DNA from: Plasmodiophora brassicae | Lineage: Eukaryota; Endomyxa; Phytomyxea; Plasmodiophorida; Plasmodiophoridae | Assembly (NCBI GenBank): GCA_039704465.1 | Contig: JASFAU010000003.1 | Location: forward strand, 620,001-684,000 | Length of the DNA stretch: 64,000 nucleotides | Reading direction: 5' to 3' | In this document: positions 22,869-33,593 of the stretch, piece by piece | How positions within the stretch are numbered: the first letter of the stretch is position 1 | How the letters are laid out: the number at the start of each line of letters is the position of its first letter | Notes under the pieces: generated by a model | The model's database searches: none | What the model saw: the letters and a program-made list of their open reading frames with translations, nothing else | Told to the model about the DNA's origin: nothing | Position numbers and translations under genes: made by a program

Positions 22869-23834
22869 ATGGCTTCCGGGGCGCATGTCTTGCTGTCAAC
22901 GTCGGCGGCGGGCGTGCGCACCTTGGTTCTAAACACGCCACGTACGCTCAATTCGATGACACCCGACGTGTCCGATCGCACATGTGACCGTGCATCCGCT
23001 GCGCCTAACCGGGTTTGGCCATCGTAGAGGAGGTGCCTTCAAGGCGGCCGTCGTAGCCGCTAACCGGGACATGAGCGTCCGGGCGCTCGTCGTCACTGGA
23101 GCGGGCCCCGCATTCAGCTCCGGCGGCAACCTCGGATTCCTAAAGCAACGAATCGATGGCGATCCCAGGGAATCCGCGTACGTCGACTGTAGTCGTAGAC
23201 CGTTCCTCGCGTCGATATGTATCACTTGTATCGTACAGGGCCCAGCTCGTCGAGTTCTATTCCAGGTTCCTGGTCGTCCGCAAGTCACGAGTGCCGGTGG
23301 TTGCTGCAATCAACGGGACCGCGTTTGGCGCTGGCATATGCCTCGCCCTGGCCTGCGACTATCGCATCTGCGAATCCTCGGCCAAGTTGTCATTCAACTT
23401 CGCCCGGCTCGGAATCCACTCAGGTTCAGGGTCTATGGCTCTCCTACCCAGGTCCAGCGTCATGACGTGCGCCGCGTCCAGGAATGGCTGGCAGTTACTA
23501 CCTGCCCAAACTAGTTCGGCCGGACATTGCGACACGTTTGCTGCTGACGGGCGAGGTATTAACCGGGAGGCAGGCGTACGATCTCGGCATCGTATCCGAG
23601 GTTGCCGATGGCGTTGACAGCGTCAAGGAGCGCGCCGGGCAGCTTGCCGCACAGATCGCGTCGAACCCGCCAGAAATTGTCCAGGCCATGCTGCGAACGC
23701 TCCGCAGACAGCAGGACGTTGGCCTCAACGAAGCCCTGTACCATGAAGGCGACTGTCAAGCCAAGCATTTCCGCCTGCCCTACATCGCGAAGAACATTGA
23801 CGATTTCGAACGTCGTCCCAGGAAGGTGGAATGA
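22869..23834 (+). CDS. Enoyl-CoA hydratase/isomerase family protein
   Basis: Crotonase-fold enzyme acting on acyl-CoA thioesters, likely in mitochondrial or peroxisomal fatty- or amino-acid breakdown. There are four exons. The first (from 22869) reads VRTLVLNTPRTLNSMTPDV, then come about 23035-23177 (VRALVVTGAGPAFSSGGNL with the oxyanion-hole GGN), 23239-23423 (VPVVAAINGTAFGAGICLAL and ACDYRICE) and 23482-23834 (YYLPKLVRPDIATRLLLTGE...). At the site where hydratases carry a catalytic Glu (GLxPExG), this protein reads LGIHSGMAGSYYLP, without Glu. It may therefore be an isomerase-, hydrolase- or HIBCH-like variant. The exon 1/2 junction near 22975-23035 is not settled. Confidence 0.88.
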
Positions 23835-24168
23835 TGTATATGTAGGTACGTAATAAAGACGGCTGGCCCTACTGTACTTAGTATGGCCGGCCTATTTCGG
23901 GGCCGCGGCATGACCTGTCACAGTCACCCGCGACCGGTCCACGAAAAAGTGCGGGTCGCGGGGTGGGCGGTCCAGTTCGGTCCGCGCGGCCTTCGTGTCC
24001 GTCAGTCGTCTGCGGGATAGTAATATAGCGGACACTGAGGAGGAGGGCGCGCAGCCAGCACAGCCAGCGGAGGCCCCTCGCGCGACACGCACTGCACCGT
24101 CCCAGGGACCCGGACAGGACCGGGCCGATAGAACGGGGGGGCCCCAATTGGATCCCCGCCCCACCCGC
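23835..24168. other. Intergenic region upstream of C2H2 gene
   Basis: Nothing recognised beyond a G-rich run near 24136-24142. The zinc-finger frame stays open upstream of its chosen ATG, but it shows no domain there and probably represents 5' UTR. Confidence 0.35.
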
Positions 24169-25097
24169 ATGGAAACCATCCATTATGGCGCCGCCTCGCC
24201 ACGGCCCACCGATGACGACGCCGTCGGCCATCTGGACCTGTCATTAACCTCGTCCCATATTGTCCTGCCCGACAGCTCGATCGATCTCAACGCCCAGGGC
24301 TCTGCGCCGACGCTAGCGTTCCCGGTTGACGACGCGCCTGTCAGGCACGCGTGCCCGACGTGTAACAAAACGTTCCCGAAGAGCAGCGACCTGAAGCGTC
24401 ACCAGAAATGCCATCTGGGCCAGCGCCCGTTTCCCTGTCGGACGTGCTCGAAGTGTTTCCTGAAGGTACCTAGATTCGCTCCAGTCGCCCTGCGTTCGCC
24501 CACCTGACCGCAGTGTGCTAGGCGAGCGATCTGAAGCGTCACGACCGGATCCACTCGGGCGAGAAGCCGTACGTCTGCCAGGTCTGCGGGCGGTGCTTCG
24601 CGGAAGGCGGGTCGTTGCAACGGCATTCGCGAATGCACACGGGCGAGCGCCCGTACAGCTGCTCGATCTGCAACAAACAGTTCGTTCGGTCGTACAATGC
24701 CAAGAAGCACACCAAGGTGCACGGGACCACCGACCCCGCCTCCGTCATCGTCACCAAGCTGCCGAAGGCGTCCCGGAGGCAGCCGACGCAAGTTGTCGTC
24801 GCCCAGCAGGGTGCACCGGCGCAGCAACCGCACGTCATTACGACGGCCAGCGTCGTCGCGCCGACTCGTCTGCCCGGGGCCATGAACGGCATGCAGCCGA
24901 TCCAGGCGCTGACAATATCAACGGGCGCGCCGCATCAGTCCAGGGGCTCGCCTGGCGCCCACACGAGCAACAGCAGCAGCAGTAGCGGCGGGCGCGGTGC
25001 CGATGACGTCGTCGACTCACGCCACCTCCTGTCCGCGGCAAGAGCGTCGTGCCTGTCGACGGGTTCCAGTGTCCTCGACTCGATCATGCACCCGTGA
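24169..25097 (+). CDS. C2H2 zinc-finger protein with four fingers (paralog A)
   Basis: Two exons (24169-24465 and 24522-25097) give 290 aa. The four consecutive fingers are [21 protein letters not shown] (21 with linker residues), one split by the intron (CRTCSKCF, then [10 protein letters not shown]), [21 protein letters not shown] and [21 protein letters not shown]. The linkers are TGEKP-like (SGEKPYV, TGERPYS). The tail is Ser/Gln/Thr-rich and ends [10 protein letters not shown] nuclear DNA-binding transcription regulator is the natural inference. Finger helices match those of the 36-kb gene in order, so the two are paralogs. The N-terminal 60 residues are acidic and may be an effector region. 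Confidence 0.9.
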
Positions 25098-25257
25098 ATG
25101 GGCGACAGCGAGGGCAGGCGGACCAACGACCGCCGTCGTCGTTCCAACCATACGTATACTATATATAATAACCGTATTGGCACTTCCGATGAGGACCGGG
25201 CCCCGTTTGCCGGTTCGGATTTCGAATTGATTGTATGTAGATCTGGGGGGTGGTTCT

Positions 25258-27663
25258 TCACGGTGCCTTGAACCGGCCTTGCTTGTCGATCTTGACGACG
25301 CCTCCGCGACCACCGTCACTGCCGTCGTCGTCGTCGTCGTCAGGTAGGCGCTGCCATCCGTCCTTGCGCTTGGAGAAGGGCCAGGAGAACATGGACGGCT
25401 TCCTGCTGGGCGCCGGTGACAGCTTGTCGGCGATCCATTGCCGGCCCTGGGCGACCTTGCGCCCGACCCATCGGCACGCCGCCTTGATGATGTTCTTGAC
25501 GGTGCGCACGATATCGCCCAGGTTGACGACGACGTCGAGGCGGAACGGTTCCCGGTTCCTGCCCCGGTACAGGGTGACCTCGGCCTCGAATTCGATGCCG
25601 TGGTGCGCCCCGATCTCGAACTTGGCCATGATCGACGCCAGCGTCAGGTACTGTTCGCCCTCGAGCGCCAGGCCCTTGGCCAGGTCCCCGTTGCTGGCCA
25701 GGTCCTTCCCCAGGTCGTCCGCGTCAGGATCGCTGGCCAGCAGCGCCCGGATCTCGTCCTTGCCCAGCGTGTCGGCCTCGTCCTTCGACACGATCTGGCA
25801 GACCTGCGCCTGCTTCGAGCAGCGGCGCCGCCGCAGGAACAGGTCGGCCAGGGCCTTGCCGGCGCGTCGCAGCGGCTGCACGAGTTTCGCCAATCGGTCG
25901 CGGAAGGCGCGCTCAAAGTACCCGATGGAGATGTCGGCCCGGGCCAGGAAGTTCGCCTTGGACAGCGAGCGGATGTCGGTGGCCTCGACGGCCAGCTTGG
26001 CGTTGACGAGGCCGAAAAGCGACCCGTCCAGGTGGAAGACGGCCATGCGGTTGTTGACGGCGATGACGACGTGCGCGCTGATGCCGAGGACGGAGACGTA
26101 GCCCTCGATGTAGGCGCTGGCCGACAGGTGCAGGACCCAGACCTCGGCATAGACCTTCGGGCCCAGGTGCGCCTGCTCCCTCGACCTGCAGATCGAGAGG
26201 AAGGGCCCCAGGCGCTGCGGCGTCGCCGACAGGTCCAGGTCGAGCAGCAGGCGGGTCGGCATGCCCCACATAGTCTCCACGGCGATCGTCGCCATCGCCT
26301 GGACGCCCAGGAACCGGACGGTGGCCTCGAGGCGGAACCCGCCCGGGATCGTCTTGAACATCGACCCGCCCTCGCTCGGCGAGAACGACACGACAACGTC
26401 GGACAGGCCCGTCCTGCCGGGCGCCGTGATCCAGGGCGGCAGCGCCATGGCGTCGGCGGTCGCGTTCCGCTTTGTCAGGACCTGCCACAGGCGCAGCAGC
26501 GACACGTCGCTGACGCTGCCAATGAACCAGAGCGGCGTGGCCAGGCTGGTCGACATGCCGGCGTAGGCGGACACCTCGATGGCCGTCTCGGGCGACAGGT
26601 CGCCCCGGGCGTCCCGGTGGCCGATCCAGAGGCGCGCGCCGAACGAGAACCCGCCGGGGACGCCCGCGTACGTGACGGTGACGGACCCCTGGACGTCCTC
26701 GACGTGCAGGAACCTGAGGCCGAACGGCGCCAGCCACCGGCCGCGCCCGACGAGCGTCACGGTGATGTCGGGCGCCGGGTACACGCCAAAGTCGAGGTAG
26801 GCGCCAAAGTGGAAGTCGGACCCATGGCCGAACGCCGGGTACGGGTTCGGCGTGCGGATCAGGCCGCCGACCTCGACGACGGCGCTGGTCGGCACGCCCA
26901 TCCAGATGGTCGTGGCGACGCCCAGCTGCGCCAGGATCAGCCGGGGGGCGCGGCGCCCCTCCCACAGCGTGAAGTTGCTGAGCGTGACGAAGGCGGAGGC
27001 GCGCTCCGGCGACGCGTACAGGGCGATGGCGCCCCGGTGCGACAGGCGCTTCACCATCCAGGAGCAGAGACGCGACCCGTGGCACGTGCGGACGGGGCCG
27101 ACGTGGCCGGCCGCCTCCACCGCCTTCATGTCCTGACGGGTGACCACCGAGACGATCGTGTTCTCCAGGGCACGCTCCACGCCCTTGGGTACGACGCGCG
27201 ACACGTTCAGCCCGGTCAGGACGTTCAGCGCGCGAATCCCGCCGTTGATGACGTAGTCGGTGCCGCGCGAGGCGGCGTCGGCGGCGCGACGTGCGACGGC
27301 CGAGCGGGCACGACGGAACCATTCGGGGACATCCATGTTGTTGGCCTCGTGCAGGTCGGCGGCGCGCTGCACGCCCATCTCGTGGTCGTGCCGCGTGCGT
27401 ACATCGCGCAGGAACGCGCCGACGTCGGTGCGGTTCGCCTGGCGCGCGCCGGGCGGGTGCCCGATGACCCAGGCGCGCAGCGACGCCGCCTGGTCGCGAA
27501 ACTCGGCGACGCGCTTCGTGAAGGCGGACAGCGACTCGGGCGGCCCGGTCCCGTTCCAGGCGCCCGTGACGCCGCCGGCCATTGTCACCACCAGCGACAC
27601 CAGCAGCAGCAGTGGTATGGTGCGTCGCCTCATGAGCGTGTCTAACGGCATGGGATTGGACAT
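25258..27663 (-). CDS. Large secreted or lumenal protein of unknown family
   Basis: A single 801-codon frame. The N-terminus has a basic stretch and a strong hydrophobic core (MRRRTIPLLLLVSLVVTMAG), a signal peptide. Residues about 35-200 are alpha-helical, with NGT, NRT and NVS glycosylation sequons. From about 200 to 600 there are recurring beta-rich modules of about 90-110 residues, each with a Gly/Pro-flanked hydrophobic strand set (SVTVTYAGVPGGFSFGARLW, TIAVETMWGMPTRLLLDLDL, HVVIAVNNRMAVFHLDGSLF). A charged helical part (FLRRRRCSKQ..., DEADTLGKDEIRALL) and a poly-Asp tail ending KIDKQGRFKAP follow. No second TM segment is seen. I do not recognise the family. A surface or extracellular lipid-binding-like beta array is one possibility. 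Confidence 0.8.
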   Translation of the reverse strand: MSNPMPLDTLMRRRTIPLLLLVSLVVTMAGGVTGAWNGTGPPESLSAFTKRVAEFRDQAASLRAWVIGHPPGARQANRTDVGAFLRDVRTRHDHEMGVQRAADLHEANNMDVPEWFRRARSAVARRAADAASRGTDYVINGGIRALNVLTGLNVSRVVPKGVERALENTIVSVVTRQDMKAVEAAGHVGPVRTCHGSRLCSWMVKRLSHRGAIALYASPERASAFVTLSNFTLWEGRRAPRLILAQLGVATTIWMGVPTSAVVEVGGLIRTPNPYPAFGHGSDFHFGAYLDFGVYPAPDITVTLVGRGRWLAPFGLRFLHVEDVQGSVTVTYAGVPGGFSFGARLWIGHRDARGDLSPETAIEVSAYAGMSTSLATPLWFIGSVSDVSLLRLWQVLTKRNATADAMALPPWITAPGRTGLSDVVVSFSPSEGGSMFKTIPGGFRLEATVRFLGVQAMATIAVETMWGMPTRLLLDLDLSATPQRLGPFLSICRSREQAHLGPKVYAEVWVLHLSASAYIEGYVSVLGISAHVVIAVNNRMAVFHLDGSLFGLVNAKLAVEATDIRSLSKANFLARADISIGYFERAFRDRLAKLVQPLRRAGKALADLFLRRRRCSKQAQVCQIVSKDEADTLGKDEIRALLASDPDADDLGKDLASNGDLAKGLALEGEQYLTLASIMAKFEIGAHHGIEFEAEVTLYRGRNREPFRLDVVVNLGDIVRTVKNIIKAACRWVGRKVAQGRQWIADKLSPAPSRKPSMFSWPFSKRKDGWQRLPDDDDDDGSDGGRGGVVKIDKQGRFKAP

Positions 27664-27833
27664 TTGGGCACGATGGGGCTACGTGCCGACCCGTCGGATG
27701 CCCATGTCTCGGCACGTGACTCACGCGTCGTGTACGACGACGACCTGCCCAGGAAGGTTCCGCCCGGGCCCGGCGCGACGTGGTCGTTGCGAACCCGGCA
27801 ATGTATTGCTGCATACGGTGCCCCCGGTCGTCG

Positions 27834-30800
27834 TTAGTCGCCGACCTCCTCGCCGAGGTCGCTGTCGTCGGCGGCGGCCGGCTCGGCGTCGTTGTCGAAC
27901 CCGATGCCCTTGAGCGTGTCCGGTTTGATGTAGGGGCGCGGGTCCAGCTTCCTCTGCAGCATGCGTTGCAGCAGGGCGGACGCCTGCGCCGGGTCGCCCG
28001 CCCCGTACAGGTACTCGATCATCAGCGCGAACACGTCGCCCTCGCGTACGCCGTCCTGCGCCGCCCGATCCGGATCAGCGACGACGCCGGCCCCGGTGAA
28101 CGAGCACGACGGGTGCCTACCTCGATGTCGTCCTGCTGGAGCAGGCCCTGGCACAGCTGGAGGGCGTCCGCTTGCTGCCCCTGGCCCATGAGCGACCTGG
28201 CTTGGACGAACAGCTGCACGAGGTGCACCCGCCTCTGCACGTCGCCGGTATCGCCGGCGCACCTCTGCAGGCAGGCCAGGCACTCGTGCAGCGCCGACAG
28301 CGCCTGACGCGACGAGTTACGACACGATGGTCGTCGCCGGCCCTCGCCGACCCCCGTACCTTCTCGTAGTCGCGGTAGTCGTCGATTTCGACCTGGGCGC
28401 ACGAGTCGTAGAAGGTGGCCAGCGAGTCGAACGCGTTCGCCTTCGTGTAGAACGCGATGATGGTCTTGGTGATCTCCGGGTCGGCGTGCCAGTCGACGTT
28501 CTGCAGGTAGTTGGCGGCCAGCATGTAGATCTCCCGCCGCTTCGTCATCGTCGCATAGTAGATGATCTTGGACGTGTCGTTCGACTTGATCAGGCACTTC
28601 ATCGCCGACAGCTTGTCGCCCGCCTGCGTGGACGCGCGCCGCCGCCCGTCAACAACGCGCACCACAACGCGCGACCCTGCACGTACCTGTGTGAACTTCT
28701 TCGTCGCCATGTGGAAGGAGCCCGTCGAGGCCAGGTACTTGCCCAGCTTCCGAAGCAGCGACGTCCGGGATACACCCGCGGTGTCGTTGCCGGCCGCCGC
28801 CGCGTCGTCGTCGTTGTCGTCAGCGGCGGCGGCGGCGGTCGACGACGCTTTCGGGGGCGTCAGCGCTTCGGCCATTTCATCCGAGATGGCCAGGCGATGG
28901 TCGATACAGACGGCGAGGGCGTCCGCGTACCGTCGGCCCGTGATGTAGAGCTGGGCCGCCTTCTCGTACTGCTGGTTGCTGAGGAAGAACGACGCGCACC
29001 TGGCGATCAGGTCGGGAGGCGTCGACGGGCCCATGTCGGCTGTCAGCGCGCTCAGGCAGTCGAACTGGTTCGTCTGTGTGTGTGCCGCGCCGTGCCGCCC
29101 CCATTTCAGTCACCGGGCGCAAGATCAGCAAACCGTGACGACTAACCTTGAAGCACAGGTTGAGAGCGCGGGCCTGGTTGCCCCCCTTCTGGTATAGCAG
29201 GATCGCCTTGTCGTAGACGCCCTGCGACTCGAGGTACTCGGCGGCTTCGATCTGCAGGTCCGCTGGGCTCTGCATCGCCAACGAATACACCTCCTGCCCC
29301 CCGCCGCAGCAGCACCAACATCAGCGATCGGTACGCGCGCACACACACACGAGGACGCTCCCCGCGTTCGACCAACCTTGACCTGCGCCTGCTCCTTGGC
29401 GAGCCGCAGGGCATGGTTGTACCGCTTGGCGCGCGTGAACATCATAACCGCCTCGCCAAACATGCCGTCCTGCTCGAGGTGCCTCCCCAGATGATAGCAG
29501 GCCGCAAGGTCGTCGGTCTCGTTGCAGATCGCGCGCGCCCTCTCCAGGTTGCCCTGCAGGCCGACCATCGTCAGCGTTGACGTTCGGCAGGGGCGACAGC
29601 GCAGGGGCGCACCTGCAGGCAGTGCATGCGAACGCACGACACGTGGTCGCCGGCTCGGCTGTAGTACGCCAGAGCGGCGTCGAACATGCGGCGCCCTTCG
29701 TTGTACTGCCCGAGCCAGACCAGCAGCGTCGGGTCGTTGGCCTTGTCGATGTACTTCTCCAGGTCGGTGACCAGCCCGGCCGCCAGCAGCATGCGCGGCA
29801 CCTCCAGGCGGTGCGCGTCGCACGCCTCGTACTCGGCGATCGCCTTGGCGATCTGGCCCCGGTTCTCCAGGTACTTGGCGTGGGCGTACCTATGCAGGGC
29901 GGGGGCGGCGAGCGCGCATCAGGGCGGCGCACGCCACGTGCGAGTGGGGCGCAACCAACTTGAGCGGTTTCAGGTGGATCCGGTAGTGGGCCTCACAGGT
30001 CGCCAGCGCCGCATCCCATCGGCCGGCCGCCTGCTGCAGGGCCACGAGCAGGTCGTAGCGCCCACACTCGCGGTACAGCGCCTCGGCCTGTCGTCGACAC
30101 GGTCCCAGATCAACCCCCTGGACGCGCGTGTGTGTGTGTGTACGCCACGTGGCGTCGCGTACCTCGTCGGTCATGCCCAGTTCAATGGCCATGGACGCCA
30201 GCCGGGCCTGCACAACGTCGTCTCGTTACAGGTGAAACAGGCGACGGTTCGCTGGGGACCGGACCTGTGCCTCCGGGTACCTGGCCGTCGCTTCCCGCAG
30301 CGCCTTGGCGCCGACGGCGAACCCCATGTTGCCCAGGCAGATGCTGGCCACGTCGAGGCGGCGCGTGATGACACACATCTTGGCCATGTTGCGCCAGATC
30401 GACGGGCTCTCGATGTTCTGCACGACGCTGTACGCCTGCCGAAACGCAGAGCGCGCGCGCGTCAGGCCCGCATCCAGGCGGGGGGCGTGCGCTCAACCGC
30501 AAACGCACCTCGTCCATGTTGCCGATGGCCATCTGGAAACTGAACTGGACCAGGTCGCGGCGCGTGGCCTCGTCGACGGTCTCCAGGCCGACGAAATCCC
30601 TCATGACGCGCTTCTCGATCCTGGGCATGCCGGCCGCGCCGCCCGGCCTGCCGCGTCCCGGTCAGTCAGATCCCAGCAGACGACGCGGCGGCGAGGCACG
30701 TCGGTACGCGTTGGTCTGCCCCTGAATGTAGTACGTGAAGGGCGTCTCGCTGCCAATCAGGACGTCGTCGCCGATCGGGAACCGATCCTGGAAACGGATG

Positions 30801-33045
30801 CCATGTTCCGTCGTGACGAACAGCGTGTAGACGAGCGCCCCGCCCGTCGCGCCTTCGCGTTCGCCGCCGCTGGCCGGCGCGTCCGGGTGCACCACGACAA
30901 CGAGGAGGCGCGGGTCGTAGTCGTCCCAGAGCAACGACGACGGCAGGGCGCCTTTGACAGCGAAATCGTACTCGTCGAACCGGTCCAGGTCAACGTCGTA
31001 CACGACGAGCCTGCTGTCGGGCCGAGGCCCCACCGCAGGGTCGGCCGTGGACGCGCTCAGGATGGCGATGTGCGTGCCCGTGCGATTCACGCGGCACCGC
31101 GTCACCGACCCGACCGACCCGGGCAGCTGGCGCCCGGGAACCACGGCGCGTGGCTCGCGACGCCCGACCTCCCACATCTTCAGCGTCCCTCGGTCGGACG
31201 CAGCCGCCAGGTAGTCGCCGGCGACGTCGACCACGATCGGGTTGCCTGCGTATCCGTCAGGCGGGTGCGGGTGCGGGTGCGCGCGCGCGCACGCACCTTC
31301 CGATTCCGAGAAGGAGAACGCCTTCTTGACGGTGCCCTGCAGGTTGCAGGCGTCGATGCGGCAGTCGACGGCGACGAAGATCGTCTGCGCCTGGACGGCG
31401 GCGTCGCGGGCGCGGCAGCTGAACGCCCCGGCGAACTTGATCTGCTCGCCGACCTCGTTGACCTCGACCTTCGACCCGTTCCAGACGACGACGACGCCGT
31501 CGCCGACCGCCACCCCTGAGCGCCCATCACACACACGCGCGCACGCGTCGATTCGCAGCATTCGCCCGACCTTTGACGCGGATGCTCGACGTTAGGCGTC
31601 GAGCGCGCCCGTTCGCCGACTGCACGATGAGCTTGTCGGCGGCCACCTGCGTGACCGTCAGGGCGAACGCGCGGCGACAGTGCAGGACGGTGTCGGTCAG
31701 GATGCTGATGCCGGTGCGATAGACGATGGCGAACAGGCCGGGCGTCGTGCCGGCGCTGATGGAGACGACCGGGCAGTCCAGGCCGGCGTTCACCGGCGGC
31801 AGCACGGTCCAGTCGGATTCCGACCGGGACCCCTCCGACGACGGCTTCCGACGACAGTAACGCCACATGACCACGCGGCCCATGGAGGTGCCACCGACCA
31901 GGACGCGGCCGGCGTTGCTGAACGCCACCGCCACGACCGTATCGTCGCCACGTGCCATGTGGCGAGGGTCTGCGCGCAATGCCAGTCACGAACGAGGGGG
32001 AGGCACCAGACGACGACGACGGCAATGACCGGATAGCGGCAGGACGTAGCTTTCGTCGGTGACGATCGACCAGAGGCGGACGTTGGCCTCGTTGTTGGCG
32101 CCGATCACCAGGCCGTACCCGTCCCAGGTGCAGCGCAGGTCGGCACCGTCGCCCCGCACCGACAGTTTCACCTTCTTCCTCTGCGACAGCTTCCCGTCGG
32201 CGCCCACCTGTTCGCACGTCGCGTTCACGCCACCGCCCTGCCGGTGCGCACGCGCCCGCCGGCCCGCCGTACCTGATAGACGAACATGACGGCCTGGACG
32301 GACACGACGACGACGTACTGGTCGACGGGCGCGACGAACACGGCGCTGACGGCGCTGCCGATGGAGCCGATGCGCGCGAAGGCGCCCGTGTCGTCGGCGA
32401 CGTACAGGGACCCGGCGCCGGTGCCCAGCAGGAAGGTGGTCGACTCGGAACGCGCCGGCAGGAACGCGCCATGCGTCACGGGCGAATCGGCGGCGTACGC
32501 GCTGACGTGGCGCAGGGCCCCGTCGTGGTACGCGTGCACGGAGACGGCCCCGCTCGTCTCGGCGCTGACCAGGCGGTCGCCACGCGGCGCCCAGGCCAGC
32601 AGCGTGATGGGCGTATGGTGGAACGCTTTCAGCAGGTCACCGTGCCCCTGCGACTGTTCGGTCCAGAGCGACAGCGCACCTGCACCACCACCGCATCGTG
32701 GTCAGCGTCCCGTCGCCGACACAACGGGCGGCGGGCTCGGCGTCGCACCATTGTTCCATCCGATGGCGAGTACCGGCTGCGCTGGGTGCCAGGCAATGCG
32801 GCACGCATCGCTGTCATCGGGCACAATCGACGGGTGCGTACCGAACGAGTTGCCCTGAGTACCGTCGTCAACAGGCGCTGGGCGGCTAGGCATTCCGATA
32901 CCTCGTCGTCCACAATGGCGACTTCTCCGTGCGACCGCAGGACGGCCAGGGCGCGTCGGTCGCCGGGTGCACTCCATCGCGTGTCCTGGTGCGGCGCCGA
33001 GCAGTCCGACAGCGACTCGACGCGGCACTCGAGGTACAACGACAT
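27834..33045 (-). CDS. IFT140: Intraflagellar transport protein IFT140
   Basis: Subunit of IFT complex A, which carries out retrograde transport and receptor import in cilia. About a dozen exons run from MSLYLECRVESLSD at 33045 to the stop at 27834. The N-terminal beta-propellers are visible as CRIAWHPAQPVLAIGWNNG, GALSLWTEQ, SDRGTLKMWEVGRREPRA and FSESEGNPIVVDVAGDYL after splicing. The C-terminal half is TPR/alpha-solenoid: RDFVGLETVDEATRRDLVQF, RLDVASICLGNMGFAVGAKA, AANYLQNVDWHADPEITKTI and YDSCAQVEIDDYRDYEK, all close to IFT140. Several introns carry CA or GC dinucleotide runs near their ends. The acidic C-terminus (DDSDLGEEVGD) is also typical. The upstream promoter is shared with the divergent PA-7TM gene. 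Confidence 0.94.
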
Positions 33046-33593
33046 CACCGGCCAACGTGACGGGCAGTACGAACGACTGCTGGATCCGCAATCCATTCAT
33101 CCAGGGCCAGAGGGCTGCGCTCGTACGCTGACGATGTCACCAATGAACGTCAAGCGTTGACGTTCGCCGAGCACTGGGCGCCACCGACGTCTCTCACCTG
33201 GCAAACGCATCGGAACGCCCTGTAACGACGATGGGGAGGGTCCACGGAAACGCGCGCAGTCGGCATAGCGCCAAGGTATTCACTCAGTCGACGTTGATCG
33301 CTCTAACAGAAAATTGTGGTGACCTGGACACAATAAAGAGGCAACTATTGGAAGCGACAGGGCAGTCAGGTCTCGTCGCGTCCAGTACCGCTAACTCATC
33401 CGCTTGAAACGGCGTCGTTAAGAACCGATCACATGCAATGGATGATTAACCTCTTGGACACCCGACGGCCACGCCAACGTGAGGTGGCGGCCAACATTGA
33501 CGATTCACAGACGTCCCTGCTAAGTAGGCATAGGACGCGCCTGCGGTATAGATAACAGATCGATCACGCGATGTGTACTTTACTATTACCGGC
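33046..33593. promoter_or_regulatory. Intergenic region between divergent IFT140 and PA-7TM genes
   Basis: Less GC-rich than the flanking genes, with A/T-containing stretches (for example AACAGAAAATTG near 33306 and CACAATAAAGAGG near 33329). No coding or RNA feature is recognised. It probably holds two promoters in opposite orientation. Confidence 0.4.

Noticed and set aside
25438..27645. Plus-strand open frame of 735 codons opposite the 801-residue protein
   Set aside because: Its translation is Arg/Asp/Gly/Pro-rich and repetitive, typical of the complement of GC-rich codons. The minus-strand frame has a signal peptide and ordered hydrophobic strands.
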